Part shown: piece after piece, positions 12,230-25,262 of the stretch
Layout: each line of letters starts with the position of its first letter
How positions within the stretch are numbered: the stretch's first letter is position 1
Source: Isoetes taiwanensis
Taxonomy: Eukaryota; Streptophyta; Lycopodiopsida; Isoetales; Isoetaceae
Assembly: GCA_021234155.1 (NCBI GenBank)
Contig: JAJEKV010000140.1
Span: 494,001-558,000 of the forward strand
DNA: 64,000 nucleotides
Reading direction: 5' to 3'
Position numbers and translations under genes: made by a program
The notes under the pieces: model-generated
Told to the model about the DNA's origin: nothing
Database searches by the model: none
Seen by the model: only the letters and a program-made list of their open reading frames with translations

Positions 12230-14870
12230 ATGAATATTGTTAGTTGGAATGTAAAAGGTCTTAAGTCCTCCCCTACCAAAAGGACCGTGAGCTATACATG
12301 TAGTCAAAAATTAGCTCCACAAATCCTTTGTTTGCAAGAGCATAAATGCCACGAGGCTCGTGGGTGGTTTGTTAAACCTCATGGGTCGCCAACATGGCAC
12401 GGCAAGTGTGTCCGGTAGGTCCCGAGGTGGTATTTTCATCTCGTGGTCTTTGGACACTAAGATAGTCTTCACGCCCGATGGTGAGTGATCAAATTAAGCG
12501 GGATGCACATGGGCGGGCATTGTTAACGCCTATGCCCGAGAGCCAGATATGTGGACCTCTTTGAGAAATAAAATGAAAAAGTGAGGGGAGAATGTTGTGT
12601 GGTCATTCTTGGAGATTTCAATATGGTTGAGGAGGCAAAATGATAGGCTTGGTGGTGATGTAATAGTTTCAGGTTTTGAGAAAGAGCTATGGGATAGACT
12701 CTTGTTTGAGCATGGTTTTTAGAGATTCCCGGGCGATGCGTGCTTCACACGGTCGAGTGGGCAACAGTGGCAGCAGACTAGACATGACAAAGTGCTATGC
12801 ATACATGCATGCCCGCCCACTTGTTTCTGGCATCTTCCCGCAAAAATTACACGTGCTTCAAACCATGTCCGATCACCACCCTCAAATAATCGCCTAATGT
12901 TTTGCCTACTCACGTCGTTAGAAAGACGCCTTCAAGCTCAACACTTAGTATCTCAAGGATGAAAGCTTTCTTGACAACTGCAAATAGGTTTGGAAGTCTA
13001 CTCCATCTTCTACCCCCATTGGTTTTGCTCTTGCCAACGTCAAGTCTTTGCAAAGCAATGGGGTCGGAGCTCTCCCAATGGGAAAGGGCTCTCTGCTGGG
13101 CAAAAATATGATGAGCTAGAGCAGCTTAGGACTCTAAGTTTGAATCTTGTGCATGAAGCAGAGCTTGTAAGACACATTCAGGAACTAGAGGAGCAAGATG
13201 CAAGGGCGCCAAGTTGAAAACAGGACTTGCTTGGCTCAAAGTTGGCGACAGGTCCTTTTCTAGGACAGCTCGTTTGAGGCATCAGAGTGCCTCTCTATCT
13301 TCTCTTCAGAGTGAGAATGGTAATCTCATCTCCATTCTAGAGCAGATTGAGCAGTTCCTAATGAAGTGCAAGACATTGTGCTATCGAAAGTGCGTCCGAT
13401 AATTTCTTTAGCCCATCAGCGGAAACTAGAAGCTCCTCCCACCATCCAAGACCTCAAAAAAGCAGTACTCCTTATGGCAGTAGACAAATGTCCAGTTATG
13501 GATGGTATCCCAGTGGAGTTTTTCAGAGTCTCCTGAGACTGGTCATCAGAGTTGCTCTAGCACCCATATCAGGATATGTTACGGTCGCAACAGCTAGATA
13601 GGATTCTCAACACCTGTATCATCACCTTAATATCAAAGGTTAAAGAGCCTAGGACGATTTCAGATTTGTGATCCATTACCTTGCTATCTGTCGCCTATAA
13701 GATCATAGCGAAGGCATATGCTGAACGATTAAAGGTGATTATGGGGGCAACGATCGATTCAAAACAATCTAGCTTTTTGTTTGGGTCCACATATTCTCCA
13801 CAATGTCCGAACAACATATGAAGGTATGCATTGGGCAAGGTGAATTGATCAACATGTAGTGTACTTTGCCAAAGCCTACGATTAATCTCCCCGGACCTTC
13901 CTTCGTGGATTATACGCAAGTTGGGCTTCAACCTACTTTTGTGACACAATATAGAAGTTGGTTAGGTCAGCTAAAGGCAAGCTGAGTGCTATGCGGGATG
14001 AACCCTCCCACATATTCTTTGTTGGGAGAGGTATTAGGCAAGGATGCCCTCTCGCCCCATTTCCTTTACTATTGTTGCGAAAGGCCCCTCGCGGCTTCTT
14101 GATTGCCGCGGTGGATGACTCCTTTGTACAAGGCTTCGGTATGGTTGGCGGCAGATCGTGGTGCAAGCATTTTGTAGATGATACTTTTCTTCTCCTCGGA
14201 GCATCTGAATAAAACCTTGATAGGGGCTAAGCGCCTCCCGGATCTCTTTTCCTTGGCATCGCAATGTTTGTTGAACTGGGTGTAAGTCTTTGCGCCATAT
14301 GGGCATTGGATACTTCTCCACCGCATGCGTTGAGGCCTATCCATGGTCGCTTGTCCCACCCCCATGCTTCTACTTCCTTCTAAGAGTTCTCAAAGCTTGG
14401 AAAGATGTCGACTTATTGCTTACTTTGCATCCTCACAATTGGTCCCAAACCTCCTCTCCTTTTACGTAGATGCCGATTGTCGCAATTACGACTCGACTCC
14501 TTTAGCCTCCATGATCCACCCAAAGACTTCGGCCGCGACGGTGGCATTCGGGCATAATCCACCTTGTTCCAATGGGTGTCTTCGCTCATGGCAGGAGTTT
14601 AGGGACACTTACGGATTGACACAGCTAGATTTCTATATATGGGAGGAGGTTGCAGATAATATTCCCTTGCAGCCTAACCCTTGACCATGATAACCCCTTC
14701 ATTGGTTATGTCAGGACTCTTTGTTGCTGGGCTATTTGGAAACGTAAATTAATATTGCCATGTTACATGATGATCCGAGCTTGAATAAGCTAAAGTCTGA
14801 ATTTCAAATGCTACTGGTTAAGACAAAAATGGTTCACAGAGTAGTAACAAGCCACAAAGGGAAACGGAGT
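12230..14870 (+). mobile_element. LINE copy 2, degraded
   Basis: Opens with an intact start (MNIVSWNVKGLKSSPTKRT, residues 1-19), the N-terminus of an APE-type endonuclease. LCLQEHKC, carrying the metal-binding Glu, follows near 12335. GDFNMV-like and SDHHPQI motifs of the nuclease are near 12612 and 12870. The RT region follows: KCPVMDGIPVEFF near 13490, RGIRQGCPLAPF near 14030, and a damaged FVDDTFLLL (usual form FADD) near 14170. The C-terminal tail (WQEFRDTYGLTQLDFYIWEE) is near 14590. Several frameshifts and an internal loss after RT mean it cannot encode a protein. Confidence 0.85.
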
Positions 14871-15065
14871 TTTGAGTTTGTGGTTTGAGTTTGTGTAGTT
14901 TGTTTGTTTAACGTGGAGTTTGAGTTTGAGTTTGAGTTTGAGTTTGTAGCTTGAGTTTGAGTTTGTGTAGTAACAAGCCACAAAGAGAATTGGAGTTTGA
15001 GTTTGTGGAGTTTGAGTTTGTGGTGAGAGTTGGAGTTTGAGTTTGTGTAGTTAGTTAGTTTGTTT
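14861..15065 (+). repeat. (GTTTGA)n array, copy 2
   Basis: Same hexamer array as at 8840, again starting right at the LINE 3' end. It is longer here, with an uninterrupted run of GAGTTT units near 14918-14945. Confidence 0.85.
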
Positions 15066-15139
15066 GTTTTTCTTTTTGGAGTTCGTTTTCTTAAGGACAC
15101 TTTTTTAAGGACCTCTCTGAGGACTTAGTCTGATGCTGC

Positions 15140-15410
15140 AAAGTCCCTCAACGACGATGGGGGAAGCGCCCCCACCTCACTCATCCTCACTGCTCGAGAG
15201 GAAGCGCCCCCACCTCATTCATATTCACTACTCGAGGAAAAGCACCCCACCTCACTCATCGACCTCACTCTCGAGGGGAAGCGCCCCACATCACTCATTG
15301 CTCATCGGCCTCACTCTCGACCTGCCTCTCGGGAAGCGCACCACCTCACTCATTGCTCATCGGCCTCACTCTCGAGGGGAAGCCCCCATCTCACTACCTC
15401 ACTCACTCAC
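15140..15410 (+). repeat. GC-rich CTCACTC/CTCGAGG minisatellite, copy 2
   Basis: Same array as at 9070, in the same position after the GTTTGA array. It is followed by the shared sequence gcatggtaccattttgtat that links the array to the next aminopeptidase fragment. Confidence 0.85.
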
Positions 15411-15516
15411 TTTCTTTTGTCTTTTTAGTTGTTGTTTGGGGGTTTATGCATGGTACCATTTTGTATACATTTTCAGCAGATTATATATACACCTGTAAAC
15501 ACCTCCATGTCTCGGA

Positions 15517-16800
15517 TGTACTTACCATCTACCGTTGTACCTTCCACATAACCCAATTCTTCAACAACTATAGCAACTAAATAAGTTGACATAATTGGAG
15601 TGTCTTCAAATTGTATAGTTTTGATTCCATTAGACACGTTTTCATCCTCAGACTGGCATATTTGATGGACCACGCGATCAACGGGGCATGCATGGTAATC
15701 TTGAACTTGGCCTAAAGGTGATGACACAAAGACAAATGTAATTCTTGAAAAAGAAGTACATATAACAATTAAAAGGGCTATGCACTAGGAAGTGCTTTCA
15801 CCTACAATGAAATAAATATTAAGAGAAATAATTAAACAAAACCTAGACTGTTTTAAAACAAGCACTCCAAGCTACCATGATATAGCACAACTAATGTACA
15901 AAAGCATCCATGCAACAGAGTGCATGCTAACTCATTACACATACCTTGCGTGCGGTGTTCATCCCAAAGAAGGAAAACAATGCCACCGATCTGGCGGCTC
16001 AAATTGTGTCACAAACATATTCCGCTTCTCTTCACCTACTTGATAAGAACTTTACAAACATATCTCATACATTAAAATCTATTACATTCAATTGAGATAA
16101 CAATGAACTCTCTACCTTCGATAGAAGCCCTTCATCCCGATCATTAAGAACTCCCTCAAATTCTAGAGAAAGAATGGCTGATCCAAATTTTCAAACTTTG
16201 CTCAAGCTTTAGAATTAGAAGCTCATTTTCCGTGATCCAGTGAACACTTGGCCATAGAACCTAAGAAGTTGGGATATTGAATGAATTAAAAACAAGGAAA
16301 ATATTTCCTTCTTATAGGTGCTTATTCTGTCCGAAATTTTTTTTTGATAAGCATCGAAACAACCTAATCTTGACTTACATTACTCTCCACCGTCATTTTA
16401 TGGCAAGAAATTATTGACAATTTCACTAGTAGCGACCTAATAACGTTGGTTCATATAATTGTTTATGATTTTACTATCAGTTTCCACCTTGTTTCAACTT
16501 TAAAAGACACGAGACTTGGATCCAGGAGGTTTATGAACAATGAACAATGTCAAACTACTCATAACCAAGAAGCCAATCTAACATGGAAACAAATTTTCCA
16601 AACATGATCAACCTCTCGTGGACCAGAAACATCATAATTAAGAGATGCCATGTCCAAAATCGATTCCCAAGTTTGACAGCCAGATGGAATTAGAAAAAAA
16701 AGGATCAATCAATTCCTGCCTGTCCCCATTTCACAAAGCGAGACCAACATTTGTAGGTTGCTCAAATTATGGCAGAAGTTCCAAGCTGAGGGAAATCAAA
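15517..16800 (-). pseudogene. Aminopeptidase M1 fragment, module copy 3
   Basis: Holds three exons on the minus strand: STYLVAI (about 15525-15715), the RCFPCWDEP exon with its Cys-Trp codons damaged (about 15950-16050), and LEFEGVLND (about 16110-16250). In the last, the AILSLEFEG frame is intact where copy 1 is shifted, but copy 3 is itself shifted five codons later (atcccgatc against atctgatc). Exon 1 is absent. It is not a gene. Confidence 0.85.
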
Positions 16801-16845
16801 CCAATTGCAAGGAAGGAGTGAAGAAGAGAACAATATAAAGAGGCT

Positions 16846-19800
16846 TGCTCTGCCAAAGTTGGACATGCTAGATTTGGCCAGATTACAGGATCTCCATTTT
16901 GCCAAACTGACGTTTGGACAAGTCGTCTATTTTTAGAGACATGCTTTAGCTGGATCAACTTCTCATTTGTCCCCAATTTAAGATGTGAACTACAATACTA
17001 GAAACCAAGCCCAGTATTGCTCAGTTACAAAGCACCAAATTCAAGAACCTAAAATACTTCAATAAGAAGTAGTTCCATAGCATGTCCTAAGAAATCTTTC
17101 AACCCCATACTCAAGTCTAATGAATGATTTGCACGCGTCGATTGTAATGAGCCTCCACCGAGTTTCTCGACTTAGTCTGCTCAAGCATAGTTCACCATCT
17201 TTTGGGTCCCAAATGTGCATGCTCACACTCAAATTTTACACATAACATCATGATTGATGCATGGTGCACCTGACAACAAGGCTCTAAACATAAGTTTCCT
17301 TTCACCAAGATCGGTTTTGAACCCACCAACTTGCACGCATGTTAGGCTCCTTGGTCTGTATTTCAAGACGAGTTGAATGGAAAACCCCACAAGGTAACAT
17401 TTGGAGCATACAGATGCATGGTAGCCCCCCAAGATGCCATGCGTCTTAAGCCCAAGTCTTAAATAATAACTTTGCAATAGTAATTCAATGAAATATATAG
17501 TTAGATTTTGCAGCGCACCAATGCTTTTGAATGATATCGAAATGAACCATTGAATTTTAACAATGGTTATGACTCGAACATTGTAGCAAGTTTGACTATA
17601 TTTCAATGGTTATGCATCTGACAACATAAGCCCTAATCTGACAATTAGGCTCTCAAAAATCATCAAAAAAACTTCGAAATTCATCTATACATATGTTTAA
17701 TGGCATCGATAAGTAGAGCTCATGGTCGACTTGTCTAGGAGTTTGTTTTCGCTTACGCAGTGTTACCATGCTTGAATAAGTTTCGGCTCCAAACATTTAG
17801 CTTAAACGTCCTCATAAAATGCATGTGGACTTATCCATTCAATACTTCAACATTTTACCACTTGTAAATATATGTGGGACCTTTAGCCATTGTGAACAAG
17901 ATAAAATGTTCACTAGGCAACTTCTCTCGTGATCATGATTATTATAACCATCTCAAATGCAGGACATTATAGCTTTCGTCTTCAATAACCTGTAACTAGC
18001 AACATGCACATAATTTCGCTTCTTATGGCAATTGCGACTGCTCCCATCTACTTGTCTCAATCCGTAGCTTGTGGAATCCTGTGCGAATTGATGCAATAGC
18101 TACAAGTTTTTTCCTGGACAATGAAGCAAGCAAATACGCTGGTGCTCCTAGTGCCAAAGTGGGATTCATATGTGCATAATAATGACCAGTTTTAACATGG
18201 GGTAAGGTAACTGCATCCCATATCTTTTGACAAAAACTGCCATCGAGATATTGTTGCAAAAGCTCGGGATCAGAACTAACAAGCACCATGTAGTGATCTG
18301 GTTGCACAGATGAGTGGGCAAAGCATGCATTACAATGCTCTTTCCAACATCATTTCAAATGCTAAGGAGACCTAGCCATGGCAAGTGCGAGAAGAGGATA
18401 CCTATCACCATCCATGTGATGCACCTTGCTGATATAGTGGAGATGACGGTTCATGGCAAAATGTTTGAAGAGACCATTTTTTAACTGCAAACTTTACGTT
18501 TTGCTAGACCTTTAATAAATACATCAAATATTTGATTGTGAGAAAGAAGGCCAGTAGAAGAAAGGAACTTTTTGCCTAGATCGGAGCTCTACAGATGAAT
18601 TTTTGAATGTTTTTGGCCATTCTTGAAGTATGGAAGAAAGATTTTGAATGCTTTTAGGTCTTCTTCATGCGGATTTTTGAAGGACTACGAATTTTTGAAG
18701 GCACTTGAGCATTCCTGAAGCACTGTCAAACAGATTTTGAGCCGTCTTGATATGGTTTTTGAAGGTCTACAGATTTTTGAATATTTGAGCCTTCCTGTGC
18801 TCTGCCAAAGCTGGACATGCTAGATTTGGCCAGATTACAAGATCTCCATTTTGTCAAAATGATGTTTGGATAAGTCGTCTAGTTTTAGAGACATGCTTTA
18901 GCTATCCCATAGGATCAACTTTTAATTTGTCTGCAATTTAAGATGTGAACTATAATGCTAGAAATCAAACCCAGCATTTGAGTTACAAATCACCAAATTC
19001 AAGAACCTAAAATATTTCAATAAGAAGTAGTTCCACAGCATGTCCTAAGAAATCTTTCAACCCCATACTCAAGTCTAATGAATGATTTGCACGTCAGTAT
19101 TGCTATGAGCCTCCCCCAGAGTTCCTCCGACTTCGTCCTACTTAGGCATAGTTCACCATCTTTTGGGTCCCAACAGGCATGTTCACACTCAAATTTTACA
19201 CATAACATCATGGTTGATGCATGGTGCACTTGACAACAAGGCTCTAAACATAAGTCTCCTTTCACCAAGATCGGTTTTGAACCCACCAACTTGCACGCAT
19301 GTTAGGCTCCTTGGTCTGTATTTCAAGACGAGTTGAATGGAAAACCCCACAAGGTAACATTTGGAGCATAGAGATGCATGGTAGCCCCCAAAGATGCCAT
19401 GCGCCTTAAGCTCAAGTGTTAAATAATAAATTTGCAATAGTAATTCAATGAAATATATAGCTAGAGTTTGCAGTGCACCAATGCTTTTGAATGATATCGA
19501 AATGAACCATTGAATTTTAATATGAAAATACACTGTAGCAATGGTATGACTCGAACATTGTAGCAAGTTTGACTATATTTCAATGACTATGCATCTGACA
19601 ACCCAAGCCCTAATCTGGCAATTAGGCTCTCAAAAATCATCAAATAACTTTGAAATTCATCTATACATATGTTTAATCTATCGACAGCATAAGTAGAGCT
19701 CATGGCTGACTGTCTAGGAGTCTGTTTTCAGTTAACGCAATGTTATCATGTTTGAATAAGTTTTGGCTCCAAACATTTAGCCTAAGTTCATGTGAACTTA

Positions 19801-20765
19801 TCCATTCAATATTTCAACATTTTACCACTTGCAAATATATGTGGGACCTTTAACCATTGTGAACAAGATAAAATATTCACTAGGCAACTTCTCTCGTGAT
19901 CATGATTATTATAACCATCTCAAATGCAGGATATTTGAGAAGAGTATAGCTTTCGTCTTCAATAATCTGTAACTGGCAACATGCACATAATTTCGCTTCT
20001 CGTGGCAATTGCGACTGCTCCCATCTACTTGTCTCAATCCGTAGCTTGTGGAATCGTGTGCGAATTGATGCAATAGCTATAAGCTTTTTCTTGGACAAGG
20101 AAGCAAGCAAATATGCTGGTGGTCCTAGTGCCAAAGTGGGATTCATATGTGCATAATAATGACCAGTTTTAACTTGGACTAAAAACTGCGTCCCATATCT
20201 TTTGACAAAAACTGCCATCGAGATATTGTTGCAAAAGCTCGGGGGATCGAACTAACAAGCACCATGTGTTATGGTTGCATCGCACTAATGGGCAAGCCAT
20301 GCATTACAATGCTCTTTCCAACGTCGTTTCAAATGCTAAGGAGACTTAGCCATGGCAAGTGCGAGAAAAGGATACCTATCATCATCCATGTGATGCACCT
20401 TGCTGATATAGTGGAGATGACACTTCATGGCAAAATGTTTGAAGAGACCATTTTTGAACTGCAAACTTTACTTTTTGCTAGATCTTTAATAAACACATCA
20501 AATATTTGATTGTGAGAAAGAAGGCCAGCAGAGAAAGGGGCTTTTGCCTGGATCGGAGCTCTACAGATGAATTTTTGAACGTTTTTGGCCATTCTTGAAG
20601 TATGGAAGAAAGATTTCGAACGCTTTTAGGTCTTCTTGATACGGATTTTTGAAGGACTACGAATTTTTGAAGGCACTTGAGCATTCCTGAAGCACTGTCA
20701 AACAGATTTTGAGCCTTCTTGATATGGTTTTTGAAGGTCTACAGATTTTTGAAGATTTGAGCCTT
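16846..20765. repeat. 1.95 kb tandem duplication inside module copy 3
   Basis: Two direct units, 16846-18798 and 18799-20765. Each starts with gctctgccaaag and ttggccagatta-type sequence and ends in the ATTTTTGAA minisatellite at gagccttcctgtgc. The join near 18797 shares TGC with both parents, compatible with a short-homology or unequal exchange. It contains no gene; the ORFs are not shared between units. Confidence 0.8.
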
Positions 20766-20860
20766 CATGTGCAAACAGGGCTTTAGGCCTTCTTCATACG
20801 AATTTTTGAATGCTTTTAAGCTTTTCTGATGCTCTGCAAATGGATTAGAAGCTCTAATCT
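20569..20860. repeat. ATTTTTGAA-type minisatellite, second in copy 3
   Basis: Same degenerate units as at 11342. The sister array at 18590-18798 ends the first spacer unit of copy 3. Confidence 0.65.
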
Positions 20861-23800
20861 TGCTTCTAATCTTCAAAAACTTGTTGAAAACGACTCCCCT
20901 GCTTTTATATTGTAGTGGAATGATTTTTGCTTTGTGATTCCGGCACATGCAAAAGACCCGCTCTTAGCTGTCGCTGATTGCGGGGCCCCTCCCGATGTGC
21001 CAGAATACATCATAAAAACCATTCCTCTATACAACTTACCACCTAGGAATGGAACATGGAATATAGAAGCCAAAATGCCAAGCAAGAAAATGGATGCAAC
21101 TTCCTCGATGTCTAAGATGAGTATTGATGGTATACAACCTTTTTTCCTATCTCTAGAATTTTGCATCTGGCTATGGCTATGGCTTTAGGATTTTTAGATA
21201 GTAGCATATTGTATGGCAACCGGTCAGATCTTTCAGCTCCAAATATAGTACATCAGGGGTGTTCGAAGGCCTGCTCATGTGTTAAAACAAAGCATCTGTA
21301 GCGACGCAACCAGTTGATCAACTCACGGTGGTTGTCTATGATGGTACGTCCCGATCTGCGTATAAGACTTCAAATAGGAGAAAGAAAAAAAAGGTGTGCT
21401 TGATCCATTGCTTTCTAAATGAATATTGTTAGTTGGAATGTAAAAGGTCTTAAATCCTCTTCTACCAAAAGGACCAGAGCTATACATGTAGTCAGAAATT
21501 TAGCTCCACAAATCCTTTGTTTGCAAGAGTATAAATGCCACAGATGCTCTGTGGGCGGTTTGTTAAACCTCATGGGTCATCAGCATGTTGGCCTGGCAAG
21601 TGTGTCTAGTAGATCCGGAGGAGGTACTTTCATCTCGTGGTCTTTGGATAATATTCAGAGCTATAGCTAAATGGGGCAGATGGTCAGTGATCAAGTGGAA
21701 GCAGGATGCACATGAGTGGGGCATTGTTAACGTCTATGCCTCTAATGTGCCTAGGTAGAGAGCCAATATGTGGACCTCTTTGAGAAATAAAATGAAAAAG
21801 TGGGGGGAGAATATTGTGTGTATGCTTCTTGGTGATTTCAATATGGTTGAGGAGGCGGCTGATAGGCTTGTTGGTGGTGTAATAGTTTCAGGTTTTGAGA
21901 AAGAGCAATGGGACAGACTCTTGTTTGAGCATGGTTTTCTAGAGATTCCTGGCGATGCAGGCTTCACCTGGTCGAGTGGCTCTTCAGGTGAAACACGAGC
22001 AGCAGCTAGACATGACAGGTGTTGTGCATACATGCATGCGTGCCACTTGTTTCCTGGCATCTTCCGCAAAAATTACGTGCTTCAAACCATGTCTGATCAC
22101 CACCCTCAAATAACCAGGCATAATGTTTTGCCTACTCACGTACGTAGAAAGACAGTCTTCAAGCTCCACACATAGTATCTCAAGGATGAAAGCTTTCTTG
22201 ACAACTGCAAATCGGTTTGAGTCTACTCCATCTTCTACCAGTCCCATGAGAATGCTAGTTTTAGCTCTTGTCAAGGTCAAGTCTTTTGCGAAGCAATGGG
22301 GTCTTGAGCTCTCCAATGGGAAAGGGCTCTGCTGGGGCAAAAATATGATGAGCTAGAGCAGCTTAGGACTCTAGGTTTGAATCTTGCACATGAAGCAAAG
22401 CTTGTAAGACACATTCAAGAACTAGAGGAGCAAGATGTAGGGGCACCAAGTTGAAAACAGGACTTGCTTGGCTCAAAGTTGGCGATAGGTGTTCGAAGGC
22501 CTTTTTCAAGACGGCTCATTTGAGGCGTCAGAGTGCCTCTCTATCTTCTATTCAGGGTGAGAATGGTGGTCCTTTTAAGAATGAAGTGCAATACATTGTG
22601 CTATCGAAAGTGCATCTGATAATTTCTTTAGCCCAGCAGCGGAAACTAGAAGCTCCTCCCACCATCCAAGACCTCAAAAAAGCAGTACTCCTCATGGCAG
22701 CAGACAAATGTCCAGTTATGGATGGTATCCCAGTGGAGTTTTTCAGAGTCTCCTGGAACTGGTCATCAGAGTTGCTCTGGCACCGATATCAGGATATGTT
22801 ACGGCCGCAACAGCTAGATAGGATTCTCAACACCTGTATCATCACCTTAATATCAAAGGTTAAAGAGCCTAGGACGATTTCAGATTTGTGATCCATTACC
22901 TTGCTATCTGTCGCCTATAAGATCATAGCGAAGGCATATGCTGAACGATTAAAGGTGATTATAGGGGCAACGATCAGTTCGAAACAATCTAGCTTTTTGC
23001 TGGGTCCACATATTCTCCACAATGTCGGAACAACATATGAAGGTATGCATTGGGCAAGGTGAATTGATCAGCATGTAGTGTACTTAAAAGTTGGATTTTG
23101 CCAAAGCTTACGACAGAGTCTCTTGGACCTTCTTTATGTGGATTATGCGCAAATTGGATTTAGGACCTACTTTCTGTGACACAATATAGAAGTTCTTGAG
23201 GTCAGCTAAGGCAACAGTGCTATACCAGGGTGAACTCTCCCACATATTCTTTGTTAGGAGAGGTATTAGGCAAGGATGCCCCCTGGCCCCGGTTCTTTTT
23301 ACTATTGTTGTTGAAGGCCTCTCGCAGCTTCTTCGGTGCACGTATGGCTGACGACTCTCAGATTGTGTGCAATCAATTTGCAGATGATACTTTTCTTCTC
23401 CTGGAGGCATCTGAAGAAAACCTTGATAGGGCTAAGCAGATCTTGGATTTCTTTCCCTTGGCATCGAAATGTTTGTTGAACTGGTGTAAGTGCAGCGCCA
23501 TATGGGCATGGGATACTCCTCCACCGGCATGTGTTCAGGCCTATCCATGGTTGCTTCTCCCACCCACCACTGTCATTAGACTCTTGGGTGTGCCATTTGT
23601 TATAGAGGTCGACACTGCACAGGCTTGGGATTGGGTCATCTTAGGCCTTCAGCGGCATCTGCTTTGGTGGAGAGGGCCATCTATGGCTGGGCGTATACAG
23701 GTCGCCAAGTCTGTTCTAAATAACACTCATGTCTATATCACTTCTGCTTTGTTAGCTCTAGTCTCAAAGTTCAAAGAGACACATGCCACTAAACGTAACT

Positions 23801-24449
23801 TTGCTTGAAGTGGTAACGAAAAGGGAACAATGGTCAAAGTAGCATGGAAGAAGTGTGTGCACTCTATGAGCGATGGTGGCCTTGATATGATGGACTTACC
23901 GCTCCATAGCAAGGTATTAATCTCAAAGTTCATATGGAGAATTCTCTTCGGTCAGACGCAGTTATGTGGCATGCGGTTGCTTGTCCACGATTTACAACAC
24001 TCTTCTGCTTTCGGCAAGTCTTCCCTGATCTCTTGTCACTTAGGCTCTCTTCTATCCCTTGAAGCCATCTCCCTTGCTTCTACTTCCCTTCTGGGAGTTC
24101 TCAAAGCTTGGAAAGATGTCAGCTCATTGCTTACTTTGCATCCTCACAATTGGTCCCAAACCTCCTCTCCCTTTCTGTGAGTACCATTGCCGCAATTACC
24201 TGACTCGACTCCTTTAGCCTCCATGATCCACCCAAAGGCTCAGCGCAGATGGCATTCTGTAGGCATAATCCACCTTGAGGCTTGGTATTCCAATCGGTGT
24301 CTTCGCTTATGGCAGGAGTTTAGGGACACTTATGGATTGACACAGCTAGATTTCTATATATGGGAGGAGGTTGCAGATAATATTCCCTTGCAACCTAAAA
24401 CCACGATTCTATTAATTTGAGATTATTCCACGATTTTGAACCCACCGGG

Positions 24450-24540
24450 TGTGAGTTTCGGGGTTGTTAGTTTCGGGGTCCCATGTGTCAGTTTCAGGGT
24501 TGTCAGTTTCGGGGTTGTCAATTTCAGGGTTCTCATCTAG
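24450..24540. repeat. Short GTTTCGGGGTTGT tandem repeat
   Basis: About six imperfect units of 12-15 bp near the left end of the 1.9 kb element, around the words gtttcggggttgttag and gtttcagggttgtcag. Confidence 0.7.
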
Positions 24541-24700
24541 TTCTAATTTTTAGTTTCCCCCCGAGTGTTGGTTTTAAGCTTCCTACCCAGTGTTACTTTT
24601 CAGTTTCCCGCCTACTGTTAAAATTTGGATTTCTCGCCGAGTGTTATGGGCTTCCCACGGAATACAAATTTTGGGGTTAAGTTGGTTCTTTTTTCTTCTT

Positions 24701-24818
24701 GAATGGGAACGTCTTTATCTGGCGCCTGACGCCTAGCGGCCAGACGAGTTTTATTGTTTGAATGGGAACGTCTTTATCTGGCGCCTGGCGCCTAGCGGCC
24801 AGGCGAGTTTTATTGTTT
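24701..24818. repeat. 59 bp tandem duplication with GGCGCC boxes
   Basis: Two units, 24701-24759 and 24760-24818, nearly identical, each starting gaatgggaacgtctttatct. Both contain GGCGCC boxes, and further GGCGCC/GGCACC words follow to 24920. It lies in the left part of the 1.9 kb element. Confidence 0.85.
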
Positions 24819-25262
24819 CTCTCTTTTTTCTTTCCCTGGCGCCTAGCAGCCAATGCGAGTTCCCGGCGCCTAGTGCTGAGTGAGCTCTTGGCACCTGGCA
24901 CCAATTCGAACTCTTGGCACCTCAACTAGAGCCTCAATGCGCGAGCTCCTATTCTAACCTTCTATGAGTTCGATGGGCTCTAGTTTGCAAGTGTTTGATA
25001 GATTTACCTTGGTGAAGCAGCCATGCAAGAGAAATCAAAGCTCTTCAGCTCTTTGCAAATTGAGGTAAAAAAGTCACCTTTTTTCTTCATCTATCCAGAA
25101 ATTCTTAGCTACAATGGATGACATGGGTGCTTTCAGGCTTGAAATTGAGAAATGGGTATTGTCAAATCGATTAGGTTCCTGTATAAAATCCTTGGAATGC
25201 TTTTAATTATCTGCTTTCAGATTTTATAAGAAATGAGGGGAAGCGAAAGGTGATTGCTAGAT

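Larger units (their letters stand above)
9451..15511. repeat. Segmental duplication, copy 2
   Basis: Second direct copy of the module. It begins within the same aminopeptidase exon and ends after the GC-rich array. Relative to copy 1 it has lost about 2.9 kb between the exon 3 region and atgtttgaataag (join at about 10012). It has gained a 545 bp inverted-repeat element at 10261. Confidence 0.85.

Noticed and set aside
14834-15100. Thr/Gln/Asn/Ser repeat protein on the minus strand
   Set aside because: It is the translation of the GTTTGA hexamer array.
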